A stretch of DNA of 64,000 nucleotides, taken from assembly GCF_017104715.1 (NCBI RefSeq), contig NZ_JAAGPI010000004.1:186001-250000 (forward strand). The letters are read 5' to 3'. Shown one piece after another: positions 50,562 through 59,535 of this stretch (positions within the stretch are counted from its first letter, which is position 1; every line of letters begins with the position of its first letter). The notes beneath the pieces were generated by a model that searched no databases, was not told the origin of the DNA, and worked only from the letters and a program-made list of their open reading frames with translations. This DNA comes from Burkholderia sp. Ac-20365. GTDB taxonomy: Bacteria > Pseudomonadota > Gammaproteobacteria > Burkholderiales > Burkholderiaceae. Position numbers and translations under genes: made by a program.

Positions 50562-50813
50562 GTGCGTACCGCGCTGGCCAGGTACAAGGTGTGCCTGATC
50601 CACACACACTACCGCAGTTGGGTGCATCGCTTTTCGTGCTGGATTGGCGACGAAGAAGCGGTGCGCTGGCAAACCGCCCTAGCTGAAGCGGAGGCGCACG
50701 CGCGCGCTGTGGCGAACCGGAGTGCCGATCACGAGAACTGGGTGCGACTTATCGCGATCCAGCAACCTGCGCTTGTGCGCCAGAAGGACAATTTTCTGAC
50801 GTTGCTTGGCTGA
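50562..50813 (+). CDS. Possible small gene or remnant
   Basis: 83 residues from a GTG with a weak ribosome-binding site. The frame is closed 30 bases upstream, and another coding-like frame ends just before, so this may be the 3' part of a broken gene. Helical with YRSWVHRFSCWIGDEEAVRWQTALAEAEAHA. Unknown function. Confidence 0.3.
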   Translation: MRTALARYKVCLIHTHYRSWVHRFSCWIGDEEAVRWQTALAEAEAHARAVANRSADHENWVRLIAIQQPALVRQKDNFLTLLG

Positions 50814-51015
50814 CCATGGTAAGCGGCAGAAGTGCTTGTTGCTCTGCGAGCTAATGCCACTTTGGGCCATCCGCCTACGACGGTGCAATGGCTACGGAGT
50901 TCGCTGCCCTGAGTAGGGTTGCCTGCGCAGGTAGCCAAATCTATGGCGGCGCAGCGCAACAAATGCCGAGGGGTGTCGCGATTTGGATTCGGCCTGACGC
51001 GACGGTCCGCGGCAT

Positions 51016-52503
51016 TTAGTACTGCAGGTGCTGGAGTTCATCACCGCCCGGTAGGTAGTCGAACAGTATTTCGAGAACACATTCGATCTCTTTTATACCG
51101 GCGGGGAGATTCGGCACTGTTAGCCCGATCTCCCAGGGGCCCTCGACCCGTGCATTCCAGAATTGTTTGACGCCCCACAGTTGGTCTGTCAGTCCCGGAT
51201 ACGGTGTGATCCACGCGTCCTGATCGGCGATCGTCTCACCCTTTCGCGAAATCGACTGTCGCGACAGGGTGGGCGCGGGCAGCTTTGGCGCTGAGAGGCG
51301 CATGCCTCTTACTCTAGTCAAGGTGCATCCCGCGGGCAGATCCGCGGCTTCAAATGAACATTCGCCAGAATATCCGGCATCGCCTGTTGGCTCCAGAACC
51401 ATCGCCTTGGTTCGCACGGTACGCTGCGTCATCGCCGAAATGAAGTCGCACCAGTCCTCGATTTTCCTGATCTGTATCTCATAGAGATCCACCTGTGCAC
51501 CACGATCCGAGTCGTCGAACTTGGAAAGCTGCACAAGATTCGACAGATCCGTTGCCTTCACAAAAGGGCCGAGAACCCGGGTCAACGCGTCGACGAAGCC
51601 TTGCGTGCGTGCTGCGAGTGACGACACTGCCGCGTCGTACCGCTGCAAAATGACCTCTTTGCGCCGCTCGAAGTCAAGATGTTTGCCGTACAACCGATCG
51701 GTCAGCAGGTCCCGCTTCTGCTCGAGCAGGGCGCGCCGTCTTTCGAGGCTTTTCCTGTCGTTTCCGAGATTTTCGATCGCTTGCTGAAGCGCCGGAATCG
51801 TGTCTCTGAGTTCCGCGGCCTGTTCGCGGGCACTGGCGACCTCGTCCGAATCTCGCGCGGCCGTGTTCGCCATTGTCTGTTCAGCCAGATACTTGGTTGC
51901 CGCGATGGACCCATCCAGGACCCGAGCTTTGTCATCGAACGGCTTGAACGTATCGTCTGTCCCGCGGGCGAAATTCTCTGATGGCGCAGGAGCGGTATCG
52001 CGCTTGTATTGCACAAATGCGAGCGCCGCGTCGGCGAGCAGCGTTCGGTCTTTTTCGGCAGCGATCGTTTGTATGACCGAATCAATACGAGCAGCATGCT
52101 GGTCCTTGTGCCGGGCAGCGAGCTCGGTATGACTGATCTGTTTGTCCAGTTGGGTTTGCGCGAACAAGCGGCCCGGCAGATCTTCCCCGACAAGGGCCTG
52201 TAGCTGCCCTTCTGTGTCATTGAGCTGGATCCAGATTGCGTCCTGGGCCGCGACCACTTGTAACCAGTCTGTCGAGGCCACTCTCGCTTCCGAGAGCGAG
52301 CGCAGAATAGCGGCTAGCCATGCTTCGTACTCGCGCGGGCCCGCAACTGGTCGCTGGTTTTCTTTCTGCTGCTGGGGAGCGAGAGCTTTGAGTCCTTCTC
52401 GAATTGCCGTCAGCCAGGCCGATTCATCTGCCTGTTTCGGCTTCACAATCTGCTTCCTGATTTCGTCGATGTTCAGATCCGGGAACCCAGACGCTGCGGG
52501 CAT
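51016..52503 (-). CDS. Large helical protein with beta-rich C-terminal domain
   Basis: 495 residues (GGAGG 7 bases before the ATG). Residues about 1-330 are helical, with a long coiled coil near 225-300 (KSLERRRALLEQKRDLLTDRL). The C-terminal ~140 residues are beta-rich: GYSGECSFEAADL, VRGMRLSAPKLP and a final W-x-I-x-L then V-L-E-I-L-F-D-Y. The order recalls the TcB-binding end of Tc-toxin A subunits, but the likeness is weak. No signal peptide. With the two genes upstream it forms a three-gene - strand group. Confidence 0.5.
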   Translation of the reverse strand: MPAASGFPDLNIDEIRKQIVKPKQADESAWLTAIREGLKALAPQQQKENQRPVAGPREYEAWLAAILRSLSEARVASTDWLQVVAAQDAIWIQLNDTEGQLQALVGEDLPGRLFAQTQLDKQISHTELAARHKDQHAARIDSVIQTIAAEKDRTLLADAALAFVQYKRDTAPAPSENFARGTDDTFKPFDDKARVLDGSIAATKYLAEQTMANTAARDSDEVASAREQAAELRDTIPALQQAIENLGNDRKSLERRRALLEQKRDLLTDRLYGKHLDFERRKEVILQRYDAAVSSLAARTQGFVDALTRVLGPFVKATDLSNLVQLSKFDDSDRGAQVDLYEIQIRKIEDWCDFISAMTQRTVRTKAMVLEPTGDAGYSGECSFEAADLPAGCTLTRVRGMRLSAPKLPAPTLSRQSISRKGETIADQDAWITPYPGLTDQLWGVKQFWNARVEGPWEIGLTVPNLPAGIKEIECVLEILFDYLPGGDELQHLQY

Positions 52504-52535
52504 AGGAAGCCTCCATGTCGCGAGAGAGTAAGTGC

Positions 52536-53297
52536 TCAGACTATCGCGCTAGTCGGGTCGATTTCATCACCGCCCGCATACGCGCCGCCCACCGGCGGTC
52601 CAAGTGGTATATGGTCGTTGTCGGCTTTGTGCAGGATGGGCACCCGTTCGGGTGGCGGCCGCGGGCGCCCGGGGCTTTCGTTGTCGCGCTGTTGTATGTG
52701 GTCGAGTTCGCGGTTGATCTGCCGGTCGATCTCATCTATTTCCTTGCTGAGCCTCTCAATCTCCTTTTTGAGAAATTCGATGACCTGGTCTGTCGTTTCC
52801 TTCTCCGGCAGCCCCGGTATCTCCCGTTTGGGCACTGCGTTGAGTCCGTTCAGTTCCTTTGCCAACATTTTGTCTTTCAGCTTGTCGTAGACCCAATCTT
52901 CTGCGATGCCCGTCTTGGGTTCTGGTAGACGCGGGACGACCTGGTCGAACTGCTGGCCCATATCTCGTGCGCCGGGGAACCAGCCGAACGTTCTCGACGT
53001 CGCCTGCGTTGCATAGGTGGCGGAGCCGGCGGCCCCGTAGCTGGCGAGAACGAGTCCGACGAACACGGTTCCGGCTCCGAGGAGTCCCAACGGCGCGACA
53101 GAGATCAGTGAGAGCCCGATTGCGGTCGGACCCGTGAGATAGGCCACCGACGTGGCCCAGCCTGGCTCAACGACATGTTCTCGGTAAGCGGTCGCGGCAC
53201 TCAGTGCGGCGCGGGCGATCTGCAGTTGCAGGCGTAGCTTCGCTTCCTGCTCCAGCATCCCGTAGTGGATGTTTTGCGCCACCGATGCTTCGTCCAT
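52536..53297 (-). CDS. Unknown protein with central hydrophobic hairpin
   Basis: 253 residues from ATG 53297 (AGGAGG upstream; a GTG at 53300 is too close to the site). Residues about 50-95 are strongly hydrophobic (two helices with Gly turns, VAPLGLLGAGTVFVGLVLAS), followed by a coiled coil near 165-205 and a Pro-rich end. A hydrophobic hairpin inside helices is seen in pore-forming proteins, but also in many others. It overlaps the upstream stop by one base. Confidence 0.5.
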   Translation of the reverse strand: MDEASVAQNIHYGMLEQEAKLRLQLQIARAALSAATAYREHVVEPGWATSVAYLTGPTAIGLSLISVAPLGLLGAGTVFVGLVLASYGAAGSATYATQATSRTFGWFPGARDMGQQFDQVVPRLPEPKTGIAEDWVYDKLKDKMLAKELNGLNAVPKREIPGLPEKETTDQVIEFLKKEIERLSKEIDEIDRQINRELDHIQQRDNESPGRPRPPPERVPILHKADNDHIPLGPPVGGAYAGGDEIDPTSAIV

Positions 53298-53779
53298 CAC
53301 GCCTCCTTCTCATGCGGCGTGAATATGGGCGGCGCGTCGGCATCCGCCATGGTCGACAGCGTGTGAAGGAGCGGTACGCAGACTCCGCTGATCACCTTTG
53401 GTAACAGCGCGTCCAGGATCCCCGCCTGTACCCGATCTCTTAGTGCCGGAGGCGTGTGGTCCCAGCTCGAGAGATCGGGTACCAGGTGGACACCCGGCAG
53501 CGTGAAGAGCTCAGCGCTGATTCCGGTAACCGCCACATCGACGGGATACAGCCAGAGAAACGGGGGCTTGTCGGGAGGGACGCCCACACCATCGCCTGTC
53601 AGCGGGCCCTGTAACAGGTGGACAACGGTCTCCTGGTCGCCGCCCTGGCCGACCGAAATCAGTCTGGGACTGTTTAGCACCAGATAGCGCAGGGCCAGAC
53701 GACAGACGGCATCTTCTATTCCATCAGGTCGGTCTTGCTTGCTGAACCGCAAATGGGACAGGAACGAGATGTTGAACAT
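53297..53779 (-). CDS. Unknown protein
   Basis: 160 residues from ATG 53779 (GGGGAG upstream). Mixed alpha/beta; LALRYLVLNSPRLISVGQGGDQETVVHLLQ and FLWLYPVDVAVTGISAELFTLPGVHLVPDL give beta strands. No signal peptide. First of the three-gene group. Confidence 0.45.
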   Translation of the reverse strand: MFNISFLSHLRFSKQDRPDGIEDAVCRLALRYLVLNSPRLISVGQGGDQETVVHLLQGPLTGDGVGVPPDKPPFLWLYPVDVAVTGISAELFTLPGVHLVPDLSSWDHTPPALRDRVQAGILDALLPKVISGVCVPLLHTLSTMADADAPPIFTPHEKEA

Positions 53780-54100
53780 GAACTCCCCACTGGCAGAAGC
53801 GGACGGAGAACGTAGATGGCGGAGCTTGGTGGGCGACTGTTCGAAACTTGCGCGACCAGTATCGCGGCAGGGGAAATGAAAGATTGTTCGGTAGCGCACA
53901 TAAGCCGTTGACGGAGCGGGCGTAGAGGCACTGCCCTAAGGGCGCCGTAGGTCGGAACGATGGCCATGGGCTCGGTGAAAGACGTCTCTGAACGGTAAAA
54001 TCCGAGCGGTTGCTAGAGGTTGACCTGGCGGGCAGGAGCGCTTCCAGTCACCGCACCGCCGAGAAAGCCGTTGGCCAGACAGAAAAGGATCGCTACCGCC
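53780..54100. other. Divergent gap
   Basis: About 320 bases between the divergent operon and HNH gene. No supported gene and no copy of the 40-base element was found. It should contain promoters for both sides. Confidence 0.3.
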
Positions 54101-54835
54101 ATGAGTAAGCAGTACAAGGGCAAGACCTGTGTTTATTGCGCGATTCCGGGCGTGTCATCGACAGGGGACCACATAGTGGCAAGGAAGTTCTTCTCTGTAG
54201 ATGAGCGCGATAATTTACCGCAAGTGCCAGCATGCGCCGCATGTAACAGCACTAAATCGGCGCTGGAAACCTACCTGACGGCGTTGCTGCCGCAAGGAGC
54301 CCGGCATCAAGACAATGTCGCGGATCACTGGGCTGAATCCCGACGGCGTATCGACAAGAACCAGAGACTCTATCGAGAGTTGCAGGAGGGCGCGGAAATC
54401 TCCATACGGGTCGATGAGACGGGTAAGCCCGTCGCCGAAACAACGATCCCCATTGACAGTTCCAAGCTACTAGAGCTTTCAAGATACATCGCCAAAGGGC
54501 TTTTGTTCCATCATTGGCGGGTGATCGTACCCAAGGATCAGGTCATCCATTCTCAGTTCATGAATGAAGCTGGCGAATCGAACTTTTCCAACATGATCAC
54601 TGCTCTCCAGCAGGTCGTGCCGAACGCATCGTCGGAGGAGGTTCTCAAAACCACTGGGGTTATCCAGCTTGGTAGACAGACTGTCACCTACGAAGGATTC
54701 TTCTTGCCTCCCGATGAGCCTTTATCGGCGTGGCGCTTGAACTTTTATCGAGCGAGGCTGGGAATACCGGGCGTAAATGAAACGACCTCTAACCTCATGA
54801 TGCTCATACCAGGAAAGAGTACACAACTAACTTAG
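54101..54835 (+). CDS. HNH endonuclease family protein
   Basis: 244 residues from ATG 54101. C10-x-x-C13, then G-D23-H24-I-V-A-R, then C45-x-x-C48-N49 and K52-S form a zinc-type HNH motif. This fold cuts DNA in restriction, homing and toxin enzymes. After it the chain has no recognised domain. Single gene between divergent groups. Substrate and role unknown. Confidence 0.7.
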   Translation: MSKQYKGKTCVYCAIPGVSSTGDHIVARKFFSVDERDNLPQVPACAACNSTKSALETYLTALLPQGARHQDNVADHWAESRRRIDKNQRLYRELQEGAEISIRVDETGKPVAETTIPIDSSKLLELSRYIAKGLLFHHWRVIVPKDQVIHSQFMNEAGESNFSNMITALQQVVPNASSEEVLKTTGVIQLGRQTVTYEGFFLPPDEPLSAWRLNFYRARLGIPGVNETTSNLMMLIPGKSTQLT

Positions 54836-55006
54836 CGGGTAACTGAGGACTGGGTTGGCGGAGGGGATCGGCGGTCGAAATGTCGACTCGTAAAGCTCGA
54901 CATTTGCCAACTCCGATGGAAGGGCGAGGGCCTAACGTAGGGGCCTGGCTCGCCGGTGCGGTTCACGCAGTGGCGATACTTGGATCCTCACAAATAAAGG
55001 CTCTTC

Positions 55007-55723
55007 ATGCCCTTCGACGGATTTCCTGTCGCGCGTCTAGTATTCGCTACGTGCATTGTTTTGCTTTCATACCCCTCGCTTTACTGGTTTCTCCGCGGCG
55101 TGAAGGGCGTGCCCCTGCGCTTTAATGTCACGGTATTCGTGGCTGTCCTGGCGGCGGGCCTGCTACCCCTCGAAATCACCGGTTTCGAGATCAGCCGGTC
55201 CGCGTCCCACCTCGAGACGGTGACCATGATTCTTTCTGCCGAGCAGCGATTGAACGACATGATGCTGGTTTGCAGCGCGGATCCGGCGAAGGTTAGTCCG
55301 GACCGGGTAGGTGTCGCGAGACAGCGACTCGTCGATCACACCGCAACCTGGTTCAACGTGCGAAGCCTGACTGAAATCACGTCGGCCCAGTGGCTCAAGA
55401 CGGCCGACCCGTGCGACGACTGGGTGCCTCGCGAGAAAGAGGAGCAGGACCGTCTGAAGCTCCGCAACGCGGCGGATTGGCTCAAGTGGTGGCTGATCGC
55501 CAGTGTGATCACGGGCTTTGCTGGCGTTTTCGCGACGTATGACCTTGTGGTTAGCCGTATGCGGGAGGATCTGCGCGAGGCCAAGGTGGAGGGGCGAGTC
55601 GACCTTAAAGACGGAGGCGAAACGGCGTTTGTGGCCTTCATCTGTCTGTTTGCCTTCATGCCGGTCAGCCTGCTGTGGCTGCGCCTCTTCCGGTTCCCCA
55701 AGAAACAAGCGAAACCAGTGTAA
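55007..55723 (+). CDS. Four-helix membrane protein, unknown
   Basis: 238 residues with hydrophobic helices near 9-28, 42-59, 168-190 and 215-232. A soluble loop of about 105 residues between helices 2 and 3 has two cysteines. No family recognised. AAAGG precedes the start. Confidence 0.5.
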   Translation: MPFDGFPVARLVFATCIVLLSYPSLYWFLRGVKGVPLRFNVTVFVAVLAAGLLPLEITGFEISRSASHLETVTMILSAEQRLNDMMLVCSADPAKVSPDRVGVARQRLVDHTATWFNVRSLTEITSAQWLKTADPCDDWVPREKEEQDRLKLRNAADWLKWWLIASVITGFAGVFATYDLVVSRMREDLREAKVEGRVDLKDGGETAFVAFICLFAFMPVSLLWLRLFRFPKKQAKPV

Positions 55724-55867
55724 GGTTGGTTCAGGCGGACGCTCGGGTCGGGTCTGCCCCGCTGATACACTTCTGTGCATGGGGCACCTCGGGGCAAATC
55801 GACCTGCGGCGTCTCCGCACGGAAGAGGACTATCGGGAGTGACACTACGGAGAAAGGCGCGATCACT

Positions 55868-56071
55868 ATGGATTCGGCGGGCAAGTTACAACCGGGCTTT
55901 TACTGGTACCTCGAAGAAGGCAGCGATCCCGAAGTCGTACAGGTACAGGACTCCGGTGAGATTTACTACTGCGGGATGCTGATTCCCTACTACTTGCCTT
56001 CGGCGGGAGAGGTGAGTCACACGCTGAACGGCAAGTTTGTCGGGCCGCTGTACCCGCCGAGCGGGCATTAA
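55868..56071 (+). CDS. Very small unknown protein
   Basis: 67 residues from ATG 55868 (GGAGAAAGG upstream). Aromatic-rich (FYWYLEEGSDPEVVQV, PYYLPSAGEV) with a small-beta-barrel look. Unknown function. Confidence 0.45.
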   Translation: MDSAGKLQPGFYWYLEEGSDPEVVQVQDSGEIYYCGMLIPYYLPSAGEVSHTLNGKFVGPLYPPSGH

Positions 56072-56157
56072 AGCGGAAAAGTAGCGTGGATGTCGAGACA
56101 GAACACCGTCTCAAGATGCCACCCGACCCGCCGCTGAAACCGCGAAGCCGATCATGA

Positions 56158-56379
56158 GCGCCGCGTGCAAGCGGACACCGTAACGATCCGGCCGATCGGG
56201 TCAGCGGAATGCTGCTGGCCTTCGATGCGCCGGCTGAAGGGTCGGCTCTGGTCGATCAGGATCCGGTGCGCGCCGGCGCGCGCGGCGACAGGCTGGACAT
56301 TCTCAGCATCCTCGTCGAGCATTACGTGCGCTTGAATGATTTCATGCTGTTTGCCTGCAGAAGTGGAAGCGGGAATTAG
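56158..56379 (+). pseudogene. Possible antitoxin-type remnant
   Basis: No gene with a normal start lies between 56072 and 56427. In one frame a stretch reads DRLDILSILVEHYVRLNDF before a stop, which recalls the helical C-terminus of HigA-type antitoxins. The only in-frame ATG is at 56209. The frame may be a truncated antitoxin gene. Weak evidence. Confidence 0.25.
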
Positions 56380-56427
56380 CGGCTAAACCGTCGCATACGA
56401 CAGCCACACCAAAAGAACAGGTGATCC

Positions 56428-57315
56428 ATGAGCACGAAAGAACGCCTCTGCAGCCACGATAAGGTTGGCGAGCTCCCGGGCTGGGAGCTTTACACAGAAC
56501 TGTTCGAAGCCGACTCCGTTTATCTTCAATTCGATGGTGTCGAGGCCGAAATCACGATGACGGGCAACCTGGAGCGGGCGCCGGGAACTGTGTTGCTGCG
56601 GCTGCCCGTCGCGACGGCCAGGCAGTTGGGACTGGTGCCGCCAGCGTTCTCTCCTTCCGGATTCGCGCCTGCTGCGACCGGGGAATCGAAGGACGTTGTG
56701 GGGAAGTTGGCGCGCGCCGCCACGGGTGGGCAGCAAGTGGACCACTCAGCCATTGAGACATTGCGCGGGTCTGTTCGCCGCTTCGACGATCCGACCGATC
56801 CTGTCTGGCCCGCTCGAGAGACGGAACACGGCGACCCTGCATTGCGTCGACTGCAGGAAGCGATGGACGCCGGACAGCGACGGGAGCCTCCCCCGGAGAA
56901 CGAAGCCGATGATTGGGTCGTCGCTTTCGAGGATATTGCCGATGAACGCGGCAACACCATCAAGCATGGCGTGCCGGTGTGGTTACCCAAGGCGGAATAT
57001 ATGGCGTTTCAGCGAATCCGCTTCGGGCAGCGCAATGAGCAGGACACTGCTGTCGCTGCGGCACAAATGCCGTTGTGGGAAGAGCTCGAGCGCGACCTCG
57101 CGCGCGGTGACGACTCGGCGGCACGAGAACACCTGCGTGCAGGCAATCCTGTCTACGTTGGAGCACCCCGGGCGTGGGCGGGCAGCGTGCTGCGCCTCCA
57201 TCCCGATGGCCGCCGCGAAATTGTCCAGCTGGACCGGACAACGGGCGAGTTCAATGTTGTGGCGGAGCTCGAACCGCTGACGTCGGCACAACGCTGGTGG
57301 CAGCGGCCGGCCTGA
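56428..57315 (+). CDS. Unknown soluble protein
   Basis: 295 residues. Beta-rich N-terminus (VYLQFDGVEAEITMTGN), a disordered middle, and a C-terminal helical part with LPKAEYMAFQRIRFGQRNEQDT and LRAGNPVYVGAP. No signal or membrane helix. It is followed 16 bases later by the VbhA-like gene. No family recognised. Confidence 0.5.
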   Translation: MSTKERLCSHDKVGELPGWELYTELFEADSVYLQFDGVEAEITMTGNLERAPGTVLLRLPVATARQLGLVPPAFSPSGFAPAATGESKDVVGKLARAATGGQQVDHSAIETLRGSVRRFDDPTDPVWPARETEHGDPALRRLQEAMDAGQRREPPPENEADDWVVAFEDIADERGNTIKHGVPVWLPKAEYMAFQRIRFGQRNEQDTAVAAAQMPLWEELERDLARGDDSAAREHLRAGNPVYVGAPRAWAGSVLRLHPDGRREIVQLDRTTGEFNVVAELEPLTSAQRWWQRPA

Positions 57316-57331
57316 TCACTTGAGGACTGAC

Positions 57332-57532
57332 ATGACCAGCGAGAGAGGAAACGAGGTTCACGGAGCGAAGATCGATCCGGCAGAACGCGAGCGGCGTGTG
57401 CAGGCAGTAAGTTTTGCGCGCGCAAGCGTCGGGCTGGAGGGCTTCAGGCTCAGCGCGGAAGACGAAGCCCGTGCGGCGCGGTTCGTCGAGGGAGAAATCG
57501 ATCTGCCGACGTTTCTGGGTGGAGCGCGGTGA
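57332..57532 (+). CDS. VbhA-like antitoxin domain protein
   Basis: 66 residues from ATG 57332 (GAGGACTG upstream). RRVQAVSFARASVGLEGFRLS, then EARAARFVEGEIDLPTFL, match the VbhA antitoxin helix pattern. VbhA blocks the Fic toxin VbhT by placing an inhibitory helix in its active site. No Fic domain (HxFx[DE]GNGR) was found nearby, so the toxin is missing or replaced. Confidence 0.65.
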   Translation: MTSERGNEVHGAKIDPAERERRVQAVSFARASVGLEGFRLSAEDEARAARFVEGEIDLPTFLGGAR

Positions 57533-57579
57533 CAAAGGTCGGCGGCCACGTTTGAATATCTGATACAGGAGAGAGCCGT

Positions 57580-58083
57580 ATGGAAGTTTCGGGCGCCACG
57601 CTACGCAATTCCGCTGGAGTGCCAATGGCGCTGACGGGACAGCTGCTCGACTATCTTGCCGCGAGGGGAAGGGCGCTCGCCAGGTTTGCGTTTGGCGACT
57701 GGCTGGCCACACTGTCCGACACGGATCTGCAGCACCTGGTAGACCTCGCGGGCGCCCAGCTTGGAGGCAATGCTGCCGAGGGAAGCACCGACGACCTTGG
57801 GGGTGTGGCGTGGATCGGCAGCGAGGCCGAAAAGAACCGGAACGTCGTTTGGACGAAGCGAGAACTGAGTGCGGTTTTCCAGACTATTACGCCGCGCTCG
57901 CCCGACGAACTGATTGAGCTGATGTGGAATGTCTTTCGGGCAGCCTCGATGGAAGGATACCGCCGGCAGGAATTCATGGAAATCAAGGGAAAAATACGCA
58001 TTCACCCATTTCCGGGCGACCAGACCGTCCTCACAGATGAAGGCCTCGCGCACGGACTGTCTTTGAAGAACAGCATTCACTGA
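57580..58083 (+). CDS. Unknown protein
   Basis: 167 residues. Alpha-rich with LTGQLLDYLAARGRALARFAFGDWLATLSDTDLQHLVDLA and a C-terminal PFPGDQTVLTDEGLAHGLS. No Fic or other toxin motif. It is next to the VbhA-like gene, so a non-Fic partner cannot be excluded. Confidence 0.5.
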   Translation: MEVSGATLRNSAGVPMALTGQLLDYLAARGRALARFAFGDWLATLSDTDLQHLVDLAGAQLGGNAAEGSTDDLGGVAWIGSEAEKNRNVVWTKRELSAVFQTITPRSPDELIELMWNVFRAASMEGYRRQEFMEIKGKIRIHPFPGDQTVLTDEGLAHGLSLKNSIH

Positions 58084-58178
58084 CCGCACGGATACACTGG
58101 GCGTGTTGCTATCAGAGCGGCCGCAACTTCGAGAAGAGGCGTGGTCGTCTCGATAGCACCATACATGGAGAACACACG

Positions 58179-58322
58179 ATGGAAGAGCAGCTTTTCGATG
58201 AACTGGTGAAGAGCCTGCGGGAAGCGGGCGACATAGCGCAGGGCAAGGCCGAGCCGTCGCGATCGTTCGTTCTCGAGCGCCAACTCAACGACGATAAGCC
58301 GGCAAGCAGCGAAAAAGAATAG
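58179..58322 (+). CDS. Small antitoxin-like protein (HigA-type N-terminus only)
   Basis: 47 residues: MEEQLFDELVKSLREAGDI then A-Q-G-K-A-E-P-S-R-S-F, with GGAG 8 bases before the ATG. The sequence resembles the first 30 residues of HigA/NadS-type antitoxins, but the helix-turn-helix that should follow is absent and the frame stops. It may be a truncated antitoxin or a stand-alone small protein. Confidence 0.45.
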   Translation: MEEQLFDELVKSLREAGDIAQGKAEPSRSFVLERQLNDDKPASSEKE

Positions 58323-58461
58323 TGCGTGTCGCCCTGTCGGAAATCCCGTGCCGTTCGCACCGGGTTGGGATATCCGACCGGACGTCTTTAGAGTCAGCAG
58401 ACTGCTATTGCCACACGGTTTCTCTCGAAGCGCATGCCGTTGAGTGGTAAATGTCAACCTA

Positions 58462-59385
58462 CTAAACCATATGCTCGATAACTTCGTGATTTCTCTCGTA
58501 CGAGTCAATGTGGTCAGAGCTGTGAGGAATCTCGTGTTGCATGGGCCCGAGCTCTCGTTCGTATTCTCTTCGTCTCGCCTCGATCGTACGACGCTCAGCG
58601 TCTCTGCGCTCTTGCAAAATTTCCAAAGCGTGATCGAAGATTGGTTTAACGACGCCGTACCAGGTTATAGCCCCAAGTCCGACTGTTATCACCACGTTGG
58701 CGGCCTGAAGTAGTTGCATTCGCTCCGGAGTCGGTGGCAGTGCTAATGCACTTTGATAGATGCTCGTCATTTTGACTCTTGCTGCATCACCCCACGCCGT
58801 AACGGCGCCCGGCGAAATCACAGCCGGAAACGGATCTATTTCAGGTGGTAGTTTGGCGATCTGCTCGTTTTTCGTACGTTCAATCGCATCAACAATCTCA
58901 ATTAAGATAGCGCGATCAACGTTGGCCAATTGGTCGACGGGAAATGATGTCGGATGAAAGTCAATGATGCCCGGGGCAGCATCGATTAGCAACGGTAGCC
59001 GGCTATCTAGCGGTCTCGATACCTCGCCCAGAAGATAGATCCAAGCCCCACTTGATCCATAGAAATGAACTACGTCAAAGCATCGTTTATATGCGTTAGT
59101 TAATGAACTGCGCCAACTTAGCATTGGATTTTCAAGTCCCGCGAGGATCTCTCCGAAGTCGAAGCTATCGTTTCCGACACCCCTAAAAGAATCAAATGCA
59201 CCGTACTTCCCCTCGCGATCCAAAACTCGCTTGATAGCGCTTTCCAGCCGATGCACTTTTTGCTCCAGCGCCATCCCGTGTTCGGTCAGCGCTACTGACA
59301 TGAACGGAGCAAGGTCTTTCTCTGAAAGGGCTACACCATATGCGGCAAAGCGGCCTCGCAATTTGCTTACAAGCATGTTCGCCAT
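58462..59385 (-). CDS. Unknown protein with C-terminal hydrophobic helix and coiled coil
   Basis: 307 residues from ATG 59385 (AGGAGG 6 bases upstream). N-terminal and middle domains lack known motifs. A hydrophobic helix near 230-250 (AANVVITVGLGAITWYGVV) is followed by a charged coiled coil (EILQERRDAERRTIEARRREYE). GC is lower than neighbours, which suggests separate acquisition. Confidence 0.5.
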   Translation of the reverse strand: MANMLVSKLRGRFAAYGVALSEKDLAPFMSVALTEHGMALEQKVHRLESAIKRVLDREGKYGAFDSFRGVGNDSFDFGEILAGLENPMLSWRSSLTNAYKRCFDVVHFYGSSGAWIYLLGEVSRPLDSRLPLLIDAAPGIIDFHPTSFPVDQLANVDRAILIEIVDAIERTKNEQIAKLPPEIDPFPAVISPGAVTAWGDAARVKMTSIYQSALALPPTPERMQLLQAANVVITVGLGAITWYGVVKPIFDHALEILQERRDAERRTIEARRREYERELGPMQHEIPHSSDHIDSYERNHEVIEHMV

Positions 59386-59535
59386 GTTTGCCTCCTGAAA
59401 GGAAGTCAAAGGTTGGCGCGATCAGGGCACGCTCGTAGGTGCGCTGCCGCACATAAAGGCTATTGTTGATTGTGCAAGGAGGGTTTTCCGACGGTTTCCG
59501 GTCTCCTTTTTACACGGGACCGGAAGGCTCGTGCC

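Noticed and set aside
57332..58083. Complete VbhA-VbhT toxin-antitoxin pair
   Set aside because: The gene after the VbhA-like antitoxin lacks the Fic motif, so no toxin can be assigned.
59400..59470. Third copy of the 40-base promoter element
   Set aside because: A partial likeness (GCAAGG and T-run) is present but the -35/-10 blocks do not align without gaps.
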